Positions 34,471 to 48,300 of a stretch of 64,000 nucleotides of DNA are shown one piece after another. This DNA comes from Epiperipatus broadwayi (lineage: Eukaryota; Onychophora; Udeonychophora; Euonychophora; Peripatidae), in the NCBI GenBank assembly GCA_028023455.1, contig JAQFVV010000001.1:23083401-23147400 (forward strand). The letters run 5' to 3'. Numbering within the stretch: position 1 is the first letter of the stretch; every line of letters starts with the position of its first letter. Below the pieces are notes generated by a model. It ran no database searches. It was not told the DNA's origin and saw nothing but the letters and a program-made list of their open reading frames with translations. Both the position numbers and the translations under genes were made by a program.

Positions 34471-37400
34471 TTTTCATTATAAAAAATTCAAAAATGTAGA
34501 CATACAGACAGAAACATACACAAAAAGGGTAAGTTAATATATTGGTATGACTTATGACACTTTATTAAATCTTCTTGATAAGAAAAACAATGTCTGAAAT
34601 ATTTTTTGATTTTCTAAAACTATACCCAGTCTTTTTTAACTATTCGTCTATAATCAAAAGTTATATATTCAATAAAATCCTTGAAAAAATACTTTCCCTC
34701 TAATCACTTAGGAATTTCACAGTTATTACAGTCTTTTTTAATTCTTTTATTTTTATAAATTGGAACAAATGATAGAACTTCATATCATACCTCTCTAGGT
34801 ATTTTATCAAAACTGACATTCTTTTCATTTTTACGATTACAAAATTAATTTTTTAAGTTGAATACTTTTTGTCCAAATCTAAATGTTGGTATGTTGCATA
34901 CATTATTGAAAGTATTCATCTGAATTCTGAATTTATTATGCAAAAATTTATTAAAATAACTCCATCTATTTCCAATATTATTATTATACAAGGATTTATT
35001 AAGATCATAATATTAATTTTCAAGTTTACATATTATTTTCAATATGTAAATAAAAATATATAAAATGATCCAATTCAGTGAATGACTATATCTCATACTT
35101 ATCTGTCATTAAGTTTCTATATTTTAATCCTCTGTATTGATTATGAAGTTCTACATTCCTTTTATTGTTCTAACAAATAGACATTTAAACTTGTTTTCTT
35201 TGAATCAAATCTAATAATACAATCATTGTTAAAAAATCACTCAGAATTTTTTTTAATGAACTTAAGAAAAAGTTTTATTTATATTGACTACTCAGTTCTT
35301 AAGAAAATTTTATGTTCCAATAATATGACAAGTTTGGAAATCTAATTTGGCAAATTTATTGTTTGACATCTTTTGAAATTTAGTATGGGTAATGATTGCT
35401 CTTTTAGGAATAACTACTACATTAATTTTTTTTTTAATATTTTTTAGATGGAACCTATTTTTAATGAAACTTATCATTTTAATTAAACCTTTGGGCATAC
35501 TAACTATGATCAATCCAACAATTTGCATCTAAACAGTTCATAAGATTTTATGATTTTTGTTCATAGATACATCCAAATTTTATATATATATAAAGTTAAA
35601 AGAAAAAGAAAAAATAAACACAGACATAAATTTTAGTAGATATTTTCTATCTTCCTGGAATGATAATCAGGGATTAAATAATTCTGAATTTAAAATAAAA
35701 TTTCATCATGAAATAAACATTTAAAAAGGTCTGAATAAATATTAATATTGTTGTATTATTATTCTGATTTTTAATCTAAAGCAAGCATAATTTATTTTTT
35801 TATTAATGCTTCTATACATTTCTTCATTTATTTTTAAAAATCTTTGAGATTAAAAATTCCAAAAAGTAGCTTTTAATTAAAAGTGATTTGAAGAGAGTAA
35901 AAACATATAGATCATACCTTTGGTAAAACTTCTAAGTTGCTTTTGAAAGGATTAGTGATCTTTTTGAATAGATAAAAAAAAACCCTCTGTTTTCAATTAA
36001 GATATTTTTATCAGCTCAGATGACTCTTATAAAAAATATCAGTTCAGTTTTGGTTTTAATATTTTTGAATAGTAGTTGGCCAGCTGCAAAGTTGGTTATA
36101 ATATTTTGTTGCAGCTTGTTCAAGTTTGCAGCAGTTGGTTTTAACTGGCCAGAGAGATGGCTGGCAGATTTACATAGAACTGCCATGAGGATGCAAGGTA
36201 GCAGCTGCTCCACAGTTCAATGGTGGATTTTGAATTCACATGGAGGAAAATGACTCACTTCTTTGTGTTGAAATTCATAGCTATAAAGGTGTTCTAGAAA
36301 ACAGCTTGCTGAACTGAAATATATCAAATCCTAGACCAAGTGGAACAAATTGAATGCCAATGATTTATCTGTCTATTCCTGTTCCTGATTGTGTCTATTC
36401 CAGAGTGATCAATCTCACCAACAGAAACTCAGCTAGCTGGCCTGAAGTCTACCAGCTTGATGAATAAGTAGTTATACATATGCTGATGTATTTATATGCA
36501 AATAAGCACAGATAAACGTATATACAGCTGAGGGTGAGTAAAGTTATATTTAATGATAACGAAATTTTAAATAATTTCCTTCTTTAAAAAAATGACATTC
36601 TAAAAAGTGAGATATATAAAATGGAACAGTATTATCTTAAATTGTTTAAACTCTATATTTTTTAAGAGTAACACAAATAAATAACACTGATTGGATTAAA
36701 AAATAATCTAAGAGTCAGAATTAACATTTAAAAGATATTTTAAAATCTTTTAGAGAAACAACCTGTGATTGTGAGACATATATAGAACAAGTTGATTTTA
36801 AAATAATCATTTGTTGAACGAATATTATTAAAGACATTTATTTAAAAAAGAAAACTTTTATTAGGTCCCTTCAAAGAATTAAATAACATGATTCACATTT
36901 TTGTTATACTTTCAATATTGAATTAATTATGGAAAGTATATTTTGAATAACTTTTAATATTGTATCAAACTCTAATATGTAAATGTTAGTGTGTGTATGA
37001 AAGGCTAAACGTGCACACATATATATTAAATCTTGTCCTATAAAAAGGAAAATGAATCTTTACTATTATCAAATATGATAGAAAATGAATTTCATTTATA
37101 TAATTAATCAATTATTGTACCACACGTGCAATTATATATACATGTTTAAGTAAACCTAGCATAGGTATTTGTATTATTAAAAATATAAGTTAAAAAGTTT
37201 AATTATGTATTATTGTAGGACAATTTAAATATGTTCAGTAATTACATGCACATACATATATGTGTGCACATATATATCAATGAGTGTCAAATAGAACACG
37301 TAAAATTTTAGTCATTTTTAAATTTTATTAGGGGTCAATTGAAATGTATTCCTTGTATATTACAAAATGCACATCTGTGTGAATATATATATATACATTT

Positions 37401-39210
37401 ATGTAAACTCATTAAGAGGCATTGTAAATCAATGTAATAACTTGAATGTTGTAAATCACAATGTGATAATTTTTTTTACTATTGTATGTTAAATACAAAA
37501 TGAGAAGACTTCTAATTGTATATCCATATTCTAGAGACCTTAATTTTATGAGTTTTTTTATTGTTAATAAACTTGAATTTAGTTGTTAAAAATTGTATTG
37601 CATCATCTCTTGGTCACCGTAACAGTTATAGAGCTTATGTTTTCTGAGCTAGATTTGAGAATAACAGCTGAATATATAAAAGGTTATGTATATTTAGTGC
37701 TTAAGGGGCATTCCAGTATGTCATTGTCCTGATATGGCACTAAGATTATATTCTTTAAAACCTATGCACTACATTTTTATTTTACATTAGTCTTAGAAAT
37801 TAACTTTATAGATGACCAGTAAATTAATGGTTCTAAGTGGCCAGAGCATTGATAATGATCAGCATGTTTGAATGTCCCAGCATTATTGTTTTGATTCATA
37901 TGTATTCTGATGGATGAGAGTTGGTATATCCAAAGTTATGTTTAAATAGTAGACCCATTTCAAATCCAGTCACAAGATGTACTGTTGATTTATTTTATTA
38001 TTAATCACTCATAATGATAAGTACTACTTATACTTATTTTTACTTATTGATAATGCTGGGGGATGTATGGTTAATTATGCTTTTAGATGCCCTAAGGAGT
38101 TAACTAGCTAAGGGGTTAACTGGGCTGATCTCATAGATTTTATGTTCTCATGCTCTCTTGAATATAAAATGGCTTATTTTTTTTTATTATTAAAAATTAC
38201 TTTAATAATTAATTTGATATTTCATTTTAAATTAACTGGGGTTGATGATGATTTTTCATTCACCACAAGGATGATCCTGTATTTCTCCCATCCTATTACC
38301 CTATATATATATTACATTCTCTCTAATTACTTTATATATTGTCATTCTGGACTAAAACTACCTATCTCATTTTCCTGACCAATCTCTTTTTTACTATCTC
38401 CACTTAAATTTCACTCCATTAATCTAATAAATTTGAAAATTACAATTAGTTTTCTCCCAAACAAGGATACAAACTCCAAATAGATTCTCTTCATCTCTTA
38501 ATCTATAAATTAATCATTAAATATTCTATTTTTATCAAAACCATCAATTATAAGTCACTTGCTGTTTATTGATAATATATTTTATAATATAAAAAAAAAA
38601 TATGTGGCTCTACAAAATTAAATTATTGAACTTTATTAACTATTTCAAGGTTTTTATTTTATTTTGATCTCAGCAAATTGGAAAGCTACAATTTAAAAAA
38701 AAAAAATTATACTCTTCAATACTTCAAGATGCTTTATTTCTGTCTAATTAAAATTAATAGTTATAACTTATTGGCAAATAAATTTAAAAATTATTTTTTA
38801 CTTCATAATATGTCAAAGCATTTTATTTCTAATTCATCAAAACCAATATGCAAAATTTATGAGGCTTCAAACAATGGATAAGTCAAAATCTTAAAAAAAA
38901 AATTATCTAAAAAATAAGAGCAAATCATAGAAAAAGGAAATAAGATATAAAAATATGGTACTCTTGTCAGATCTTACAAAAAATACTACTTTTATCTCTG
39001 GATATAAGTTTATCATGGCCCCAAAAGTTGGGTCACCATAATCCTAAAAAAATATCTTAAATCCTAGAGAAAGGAGAAAAGTTTATTTTTAAATATCTCA
39101 GGATGAGTTACCTTTGTATCATGCCTTCCACATTGAAGTGCTATAATCCTAAAAAAATCTTTAATATTTAGACCAGAAAAAGGATAAACATACAATAGAA
39201 TCCGCAGATA
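34471..39210. other. Hip intron, no recognised gene
   Basis: A+T-rich. A more complex patch at 36070-36480 (repeated GTTGGCCAGCTG / CTGGCCAGAGAG words) has no recognised protein. The frame at 35310-35528 on the minus strand (LKNIKKKINVVVIPKRAIIT) is non-repetitive but unknown. A segment near 37850 resembles 1850. Confidence 0.35.
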
Positions 39211-39613
39211 ATGAATCAGAAATTGGATCAAATAAATGAAAATATGCAACAAAGTCAACAGAGAATGGAAAAAATGAATGAAAACCAAAGAATAGTGATG
39301 GAAAGTCTGCAGCAAGAACTAAGAGGAATACAAAAAATCATCCAAAAACAAAGACTTAGAAGTAAAAGAAGAAATAAAAGTCTACTCTGAAATGAAAGAA
39401 CAATTAGAGAAGACTAAGATAGAATTAACTGAAAAAATTCAAAAACTGGAAAAAAGAATTGACAAGATATAAGAAATGAATATAGTACCAAAGTATTTTG
39501 AGGAAAAAGAAGTTAAAATAGACATTTATTTAGATGAAATAGTAAATAGGTTAGATATAGATAATGAATCTAAACTTAACATGGTTGCTTTTGATGAATG
39601 CAACTTGATGTAG
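39211..39613 (+). pseudogene. Coiled-coil, gag-like fragment of a retroelement
   Basis: From the ATG at 39211 it reads MNQKLDQINENMQQSQQRME and continues QELRGIQKIIQKQ to a stop at 39390. In another frame EVKEEIKVYSEMKEQLEKTK and IQKLEKRIDKI follow. The heptad-like Gln/Glu/Lys-rich pattern is typical of the N-terminal coiled coil of some LTR-retrotransposon Gag proteins, but no zinc knuckle or protease follows, so the assignment is weak. Frames are broken, so it is not functional. Confidence 0.35.
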
Positions 39614-40163
39614 GTAGCATAGAGTCAGCTAAAGATAATTTAGATGGTATATGAAAATCCAAAATTGATATACATTTAATGGAGCAATCTGAACAATCAA
39701 AAGTTGATGCTGTGACTGAAAGTTGTTGTAAAATTGATGCAGTAAGTATTAAACTATCTGAAATACATGTAAAAATTTATTTGATGAAGAAACTGTAAAA
39801 TAATTTAAAATTGATGCTGTGAATGTAGACAATATATGATGTCAGAAGAGTCAAAAATCTATAGAGGGATTGCAATGATACAGAAATTGTATTAGAGAAG
39901 AATAGTGGTAAAGAAGCAAAAGTAGAAATATTAAATGAGTTAAAAAATTTTAGTAATGCTATGCACAAGAAAACTCATTCTCATAGATTTATGAATCTTA
40001 TACACATGTAGAAATATTAGAAAATGAGGTGATGAAAGATCTTAGACTAGAAAATGTATTGAAGTTTGTAGGTTAAAGTAATTATAATAAGAGGAATAAT
40101 GGTGATAATAATAAGGAATCTGAAAAAACTCAATATATAATTTTTCTTTAACAGGTTCTCAAA

Positions 40164-40478
40164 ATGAAATATTTTATTGGATTTATTCTATCACAAGAAC
40201 AGATTATTCACATTAGTAGGTATAATTTACCAATAAATTTTCAACAAATTATTTTAAATCAGCCAGAATATTTCTTTAAGGAATATGGTCAAGAAGAAAT
40301 AAGAGTTTATCTTAAATGGAATACAGTGACCATAAAGGAAATATTGTTCTTGGATTTTATTGCTAATAGTAAAAGAGCTAAATTACATCATGATGAAATA
40401 TCAGAAATCACAATTTTGCCACAATCCAAGAACAAGAAACTTGGGATACTTAAATGGTTTTATTATTACAAAGTATGA
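40164..40478 (+). pseudogene. Unrecognised 104-codon ORF, probably retroelement-derived
   Basis: It starts MKYFIGFILSQEQIIHISRY and includes FLDFIANSKRAKLHHDEISE. I do not recognise it. Composition is less biased than random A+T-rich frames, and it follows the gag-like coiled coil by about 550 bases. Downstream sequence to about 41110 has other short frames such as YFNGTHTGFLGGLIDFN. It could be one decayed element from 39.2 to 41.1 kb. No splice sites or host homology seen. Confidence 0.25.
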
Positions 40479-41241
40479 AATTATGCGTATGACAATTCTA
40501 ATTGTAAATATGTGAGTCTTATTAAATTCCAGTGTAGGAAAAGTACAGTGATGAATATTTAGAATTACTGTATAAAATAAAATGGCATGTTGAATGTGTA
40601 AATACATTATATTTTAATGGTACACATACAGGATTTTTAGGTGGTCTTATTGATTTTAATATTGTAAGAAGAGAATGTAGAATTAATTCACCAGAAGTAA
40701 AATATTAGAAACAAAATGTATACTTTATGCAAGAGATTGTCAGTTTATAGGGTATGTAAGAGTACTTAAAAATCATGTAGGTGTAGTGAAGAAATTCAGT
40801 TCTTGTCATTCGATAGATAATGATGGATGAGAAAATGCTACTTGTCTAATCTACAGTCGTAATAATTTAGAGATATTGATTTTTGCATGATAGTAAAGAT
40901 GTATATAATTTCGATCCTTCTTGTTATAAAAGTATTGTATACTTATATAGCAGCAACCGAGATAAAACTAAGGTGAAAGTCATAAACCAATATGAATCTA
41001 GTAATGAATGTATAGTTTTTAAGAATGATAATAATAAAATTTGTTTTGTATGGTAGTAGGATATTATATTTCTTGAGGCAAAGAAAATAAATGCATTAGA
41101 TCTTAATGTCTAAACCAGCATAATAATGTTATTGTTAATTTATATAAATGTTCATTTAAAATCTAAAAATCTAAGTATATATAATTTATACTTGAATTTA
41201 GTTTTACTGGTGGTTAGTATGCTAATTGAAGTGATCTAGCT

Positions 41242-41727
41242 TAGCGTTTCTCAACCTTTTTGGTGTGTGACTCAATAGACTTCATTTAAATAGTTCTGCA
41301 ACCAAAATGTTTATTACATAAATTATAATATAAAATAAAAGAGATATTACATCAACACGGTACTATATATATTCGGATCAATTTGATAATATTTATAATG
41401 AACAAATAATTTATAAGTTTAAAAGCTTAACACATTTTGTTAATTACCAAAAAAAAAGTGTTTTCTTTACAAATAAGGTTTTATTTATATACGAAATACA
41501 AGCAAAAATTACAATTTTTTGAACAATTACATTTTGAAAATAATCACGAAATTTAACATTATGATTATTTAAGTTCAAGTTTACAATTGATTTTGAGAAA
41601 ACTACACAAAGCATAAGTAGTATTATTTACTAATTTTTTTAAATAATACTAATATTTTTTTAAAATGTAAAAAGATTTTTGCTATCAGATATTTATATTT
41701 TTATTCACGACCCATTGAGAAACACTG
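41242..41727. mobile_element. hAT MITE
   Basis: It begins TAGCGTTTCTCAACC and ends GAGAAACACTG, inverted ends of the hAT CAGTGTTTCTCAA type with two differences. Flanks ATCTAGCT (41234-41241) and ATCTATAT (41728-41735) agree at six of eight positions, a decayed 8-bp target duplication. It is about 0.49 kb with no coding sequence. Confidence 0.65.
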
Positions 41728-41735
41728 ATCTATAT

Positions 41736-44700
41736 GATTAGAATTTTGGTGAGTATTAAAGAAACTCATAATTCTAGAGGCCATGATTGATGTTTTTGTT
41801 GTTTGTTTGTTTTAATCAAAAATTGGACATTCTGATACTTTATTTTTCCTTATTTCATATTTAATGTACAAAAGTGTTTATATTTAGTTTGTTCATTTTT
41901 TTTATATTACAGGTAAATATTTTTGTTGAATTATTCCAGGTTATAGTTAATGTTAATTAATAAAATTATGAGTATTTACTCAGATCTGACTAGAAATTTT
42001 ATACTTAAAAATAAATATAATAATTGTTAAATGTAATAGGTAGTTTGTTTGTTTGTTTTTTGAGAAAGGGGGATTATGTATATGTGTGGAAAAGAAACCT
42101 TATTTAATAGTTTAATGGCATCAGTGAATGTGTTTAAAATATTTTATTATTATTAATTAAACATTTTGTGCACTCTTTATTTAAATAAAAATTAATTTTA
42201 TAAAACTAATTTAAAAAGAAAATTAATATACTTTTATAATTGTACAAAATATTCTTTTTCTTGAAATCAATTCTCTTATATTTAAAATATTAATCTATAA
42301 AGAACTGATATTATTTTTATTAAATATTCTGAATTATGAACTGCAAAATAATTTATTCTGATTGGATTGTCATTCTTTAAAAGAAAAAGTATTAAATTTT
42401 AAGCTTATAAAAATGAATTTCTAAGTGCATATTTTTTTTTATCACAAGAGGTGTATATAAATTCTAATGGATAATATATATTCTTCCATCTCTTTGTCAA
42501 ACATGAATAGGAATACATTTTAAGCCATCAATTGCTTCAAAAATTATATTCTCTTTAACTTTGTACAAGCTTGTATTTAAAATGGAATGCCATAATGAAA
42601 GGATCATCTGATATGATCTTCAATATTTGCAGAAGGAAAATAGAACTTTACTGGTAAATAAAAACAATTTATAAATCTTTATTGATTTTTTTTAAAATAA
42701 TAAACTGTTATATAAATATTTTTATACTACTATTAATTATTCATAACTTAACTTAGCTGTTTTTAAACATTGTCTAAATTAATATATCTGTTGATAAAAT
42801 ATGTAAGTTGTATTTTTAACACAATATAAATCTCAATTATTGTGATGAAGTAAAAAAATTTTGCTTTGAAAATAAAATATACCATTAAGTTAATTATAAA
42901 TAAAGCTACTACCAAGTTAAAACTAATGAAATAGCACTTTGTCTTGACAAAACTATGTTTTAGGAGAGCTTGACCATTTATTTTATGTATGATAAAAATT
43001 AGTAATAGTCACGATATTTTTGTAAGAGTGGTGTAATGAAAATTACACTACAGAAATATTATTCATTTGTGTAATATTTCTTTCTGTCTTACATAATGTG
43101 TATAATTTTACATTTTTTGTTTAAATGCAATATAAATTGCAATTGTGTGAAGTAACAATTTCATTCACTGAAAATCTTTATTGCCATAAAGTTACAACCA
43201 TTTGAAACAGTGTATTTACTTTATCTGTTTCACCTAGTTATCTCTTTCAGTCCCTTCTGTTCCAGGTTTAAACCTTTTAAAAGTACCTTTTTAGACCCCT
43301 ACACAGTTGTATAGTTGTGAGCGTGCACATATGTGCGAGCTTCAATTCTGTAATCTAATTATATAGAGAGAGAGATTGCAGAAATACTTATTTAAAAGTA
43401 ATATATCTAATTTAAAATATAATTTAAATCAGTTTATAAGTCAAATTGTATTTAATTTGCTTAAATTGCATATATGTATGTGTATCACACATACCACTGT
43501 CATACATATATAGCATCTTGTTATTCGATCATTTACTATATTTTCTAAATTTATTTTAAAATAATCTGTAGAGTAAAATCATGCAATGCACACCTGTTTT
43601 AGAATGACATGATGATGAAATCTGAAAATTAGACAATAAATGTTTGTCGAAAATATATTTCATCTTGTAAACAAGATTTAACCAAGCGTATCAATTGCTA
43701 AAATCTTGTGGGGAAAGTAAATGATCGAATCTTGAAAAACATCCTGGTCAACCAATAATACAAAAGACAGGTTTTAGTTTTGGTATTTAAAAATATAAAA
43801 CTTAGAGTGTTAATTGCTTCTCTCGCTGGAAAAAAAATTATTAATAATAATATAACTTAATGGAATGTGAGTATAAATAAGCTAAATTTTTCCACATAAG
43901 ATATACTCATTAAAATCTTTGAAGCATCAGTTAATATAATCCATACTAGTTTGAATTTTAACATATGGCTGAGTAGGGCAGGCAGGAGTTACTATTCTCC
44001 AAGCCCGGGGAATTGTGATCTCTGTCTCCATCCTATGTGCCTAAAGGTACATAGCCATTTTTAGCAATGGAAGATGTTCCTTATAACAATCTACTGCACT
44101 GATACTTCAACTGGAGAAATGCTGACTATCCGAAGAACAAGAGTTGCTTCAAACCCCACCGCCAAGAAGTGCCAATAGACAAGCTGCTAGCGAAATCTGT
44201 AGGTAAAATTCTATGATCATTATCAAGAGCTCTAAAATTAACTTTTAACTTAAAAGCTATAGCTATCATAAACTTAAATGAACAATGCAAGTTAATTTCT
44301 AAAACCTTTATCTAAAGTAAATATAGAGTCACTAATAATTACTTGCCTAATTCATTGTAAATTTTAATATGTAATCTCTGTATTATTATGTATGCTAAAA
44401 TAGTAAATTCATAACCATTTGTTAATACAAATCTATATTTTCCTTTCATGCTTGTGGTGATGCCTATAATGTTTTATTGATTTTAAGTATTAAAATTTCA
44501 TTTTCTTATACCTATGATAATATGTCAAATATACCTTGAAACAGTGAGTGTATTAATTTTAGTAATTCTGTATTGAAGATATTATTTATACCTCTTACTT
44601 AATAAATATAAAATGCCTAGTTATCATAACCTGACTCACTGTTTCAAAATTACATTAATTAAGAATATATTATTTTAATATAATATTCTGGTTTGCGATA

Positions 44701-46450
44701 TTATAATTATAAATTATGATTTTAAAAGTTATTTATCTGATAGTGGAAGTCTAGCCATAGGGGTATAGTGTTAAGGTATATTTTATAGTTTATAATTAGA
44801 TTTAATTCCCTCGAATATACCTTTCCCCCTTGTAGAATGTGATTCATGATGTGAATCAAATGTTTGTTAAATGAGATTATTAATTTAATAATCTAGCCCT
44901 TTTTATTATAACTCTATGATTATATGCTTAATTTATGGACTGGCTTTTGTTGGCAATGCAGATATTAGTTATCTGTTTAAGGCACCATTAATTTAAATTT
45001 TAACATATTTGTTATTTTATCTTTGTGTGTTGCGGATGAGAATTTCAATATATATGTAGTTATATCGTCTTGCTAATCTTCAGTGGGCTAACAGTGGAGG
45101 CAGTCACCATTTATTGGCAACCCACATAACAGTGGACATGAAGCCACACCCAGGGGCAAATTTTGTTTGGGTAAGAGCACCAAGTATGTTACTGGGGTAA
45201 GGACCCAAGATTATTGAGTAGCCTAACCGAGTTCCGGACTTTATATTTCTTAGTTAATTTATTTACTAGCAAGCTTCTTGGTTTAAATGTATCATTGCAC
45301 ATCTGCACCACCAGTTCATTATTGAAGTTTAATAAAGTGTCTATAGAAAATTATATGTAATGCTAGTTTAGCCTGTTCATCCTTAATATAATATATATTC
45401 ATGTTTTATCTCAAACCATGACAATATCTAGTTTGATGGATTCTGATTTGTATCATTCTCGAGTTTTGTTACTGCGCTCGAATCTTATTTAATTCATCTC
45501 AAACAGCCGCAATATTCATGTTGTATTATGTATATATGTGGTTAGCATTGTTAGTTTATCAGTTGGCAAACCATGATATAGAAATTTTATTTGGCATATT
45601 AAATCCCATAGGTATAATTTATTCATTATGCATGAACCTATCAAACATACTGCAATGAGATTATATGCTGTAATCCTTTGAAGCAATCTCATTCCTTTGT
45701 AAGACACATATTTGCATTAAATTGATTGTATAATTTATTTTCTAGTCTAGTATAACTTATTCTATTTTTTTATTATTATTTATAATAATCTTACTAAATA
45801 TTACCTTGTCTTCATTATCATTTTGCCTGTATTCCCATTCCAATTTTATTATCAATTAAATGTATTTGCTATGCATTATAATTAAATTTTAATATTACTG
45901 TAAGTTAGTATATTCTTAGTCCATTTAACCTGTTTATATATTGCTTCTGTGATTAGTACCCGGGTGTCATGTCTCTCCCTGTTCGGAGCCAGCTTGCGAA
46001 TTAAATTAAGATCTGTGTGTAACCTCAGAACTGTCATTCATAAGGTTGTAAACCACGGAGCACTCATAAATAGGTTGGACCTGGAATCTTCCTATCCTGT
46101 TTTGATCAGGTTCTGTGTATTTTATCTGGACTCTAGGTTGTTGTTATGTGAATGTAAAATTATATTATTATATATAATGAGTATTTTAGACTCTAATATA
46201 GTGAGTAAGACTGTTTGCCTTGACAAAATGTGTCCTATTATGGCTTAAAACTTTATTTTATGATACAATAACAATAGATAATTGTTAAAAATATATTTAA
46301 AGTCTGACACTATAGAGAATTGTATATGCACTTCATTGCTCTGTCAGATGTATATATGGTAATAGATTTTGAATACCTATTTTTATAAATTTAGTATATA
46401 ATGAAATATATAATTTTATATAATAATTTCTTTCAAATTTTATCAACAAT
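41736..46450. other. Hip intron, no recognised gene
   Basis: A+T-rich. More complex patches at 43970-44210, 45070-45240 and 45950-46140 have no recognised protein; 45105 onward (TTGGCAACCCACATAACAGT) could be a primer-binding-like site next to an LTR, which I cannot support further. Confidence 0.3.
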
Positions 46451-46479
46451 ATAAAGAATAAGGAATATATATGTATTGT

Positions 46480-48300
46480 GCCGGACGAAAGCTTTTAATT
46501 TCGTCTATCAATCTATTCTGATACAGAGGGCGCCACAAGACCACTACGTGTCTGGAAAATTTGTTTACTGTAATCAGAATAGATGATGATGATGGTTTGC
46601 GCCGACTAGACTCAGGAGAAACAAGAGATCTTAAATTGTTTAGACAATTGAGACAAAAGCACAAAGACAAACGTCAGCCAAATTAAGTTTAAACATATTT
46701 AATAAAATTTTATTAAGAGAAAATTAACTTATAAGAAAAGTTTATAAGTTAACAAATATGATTAGCTCAGGCGTGTACCAGAAAGACTAAATGCAATGCT
46801 CTGGCAGATCTACTGATTCTCTAATAAACAAAATTAAAAGGGAGGAAGCAAATTTCATTCAGCAGAGGATTCACTCAAACATTGGTTCTCACCCTCAGAT
46901 ACTTAAACAATACGTCCTTGAAATAGATCAACGCCGATGAGCTTTTCGAGATCCAAAATTTGGTCAGACCCTGAATGTCCTTATATCGGTATGAGCTGCA
47001 CCTATTACTACGTTTAAAATAACGGTGATTGATCCACCTCAAGAACAACCGAAAAATATGATTGAAACGGAGTAAAACAATTAAAATTGGTGAATCCCAG
47101 CCAAACGATTGGCAAAAATTACTTTAAAATTAATAATTAAAGTCTCAATAAGGAACAAGTAAATAATTAGAAAAACAGTTATGTCTGCCCCAGCATTTAA
47201 AGAAAATAAACTTCCAAAAAATTCTGAGTACCCGCTCTGATAAATTTAAAGCACACATAATAAATACAAACAGAAATTTATCGGAGAGTGCACATGAGTA
47301 CGAAAATATTAAAAGTTTAAATACTTTGGCAGAACGAAAGTATTGCGCCCTGTAATTTAAAAAGGGATATATTTTATCTTCCTGCTGACAACTTATAAAA
47401 TTACAAAGAAAAACAATTCTAATTTCTGCCTTCAGAGATGTAAGAAACGAAATCCCCACCTGCGGAAAATTAGACAATAAAGTTGTCAGCCAAAAGATTT
47501 TGGAGGTTGAGCAATAGGGCAAACATAGAGTTTAAAATTAATTATTGAATATTAACATAATTACAGGTAAGCATTCAAAAGGCACGGCTGCCAAGGCATT
47601 TATAAAAATACATAAAAATAGAAAACTCACTCGTCACTCTCCAATAAACAACAATTGAAAGCAACTTGGAATCTTAAAACTAAGATTCCAAGACCCATGA
47701 CAAAATATTAGAAAACACAGCAAATATTAAATATGAGGCTATATAAATTAGGAATACACATTGATGATTAGATTGAGCGGAGATTTAATGAGAATTAATT
47801 TACCCTGGGAAGAATAAAAGCAAATAGTTACCTTTCGGTAAAACACAGTTCGCGTAGAGTGCGCACTTTTACTTAAGTTCATTTTCAGGTTCTTCGACCA
47901 CGGCAAGGTAGATGTAAAGAGGTTCCGGCTTCTTGTATGTGTTTAAGGCATTACTGGAGCAAATTTGGAAGTCAGGGATCCGTCTTTTGTTGAGTTAGCA
48001 AGCCATTCGGGTTTTAATAACACGTATAATATTTATAATCTTGTTGCAAGCGAAATGGTTTAATAACAGCTAATTTCCCTTAAGAATTTAAATGTCCGAA
48101 CTGATATAAACTTTCACTTGAGAAATAGCTTGTCTGGTTACGAATAATGAATTAACTGACACTCCAAATTTTCGGGGCTATTTATACGTTGCTCCATTTC
48201 CCGCGAAACACTTTCCTTGTTGTCCAATTTCTACACCTTAGGCAGGGCAAATATTAATCTCCCGCTCAATCTAATCTAGGAATTCTACCCAGGGATTATT
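46480..48300. other. More G+C- and CpG-containing block, unclassified
   Basis: Composition differs from the flanks (TTTCCCGCGAAACAC, GTTCGCGTAGAGTGCGCAC). Internal inverted repeats include AATCTATTCTGAT / ATCAGAATAGAT (about 46508-46582) and a 24-bp inverted match between 47766-47789 (GATTAGATTGAGCGG) and 48253-48276 (CCGCTCAATCTAATC). No ORF with recognisable similarity. It may be an unclassified transposon or an LTR. Confidence 0.35.

Noticed and set aside
44750-44830. tRNA-like sequence with a GATTTAATTCCC B-box-like word
   Set aside because: The A box is poor and no cloverleaf or second copy was seen.
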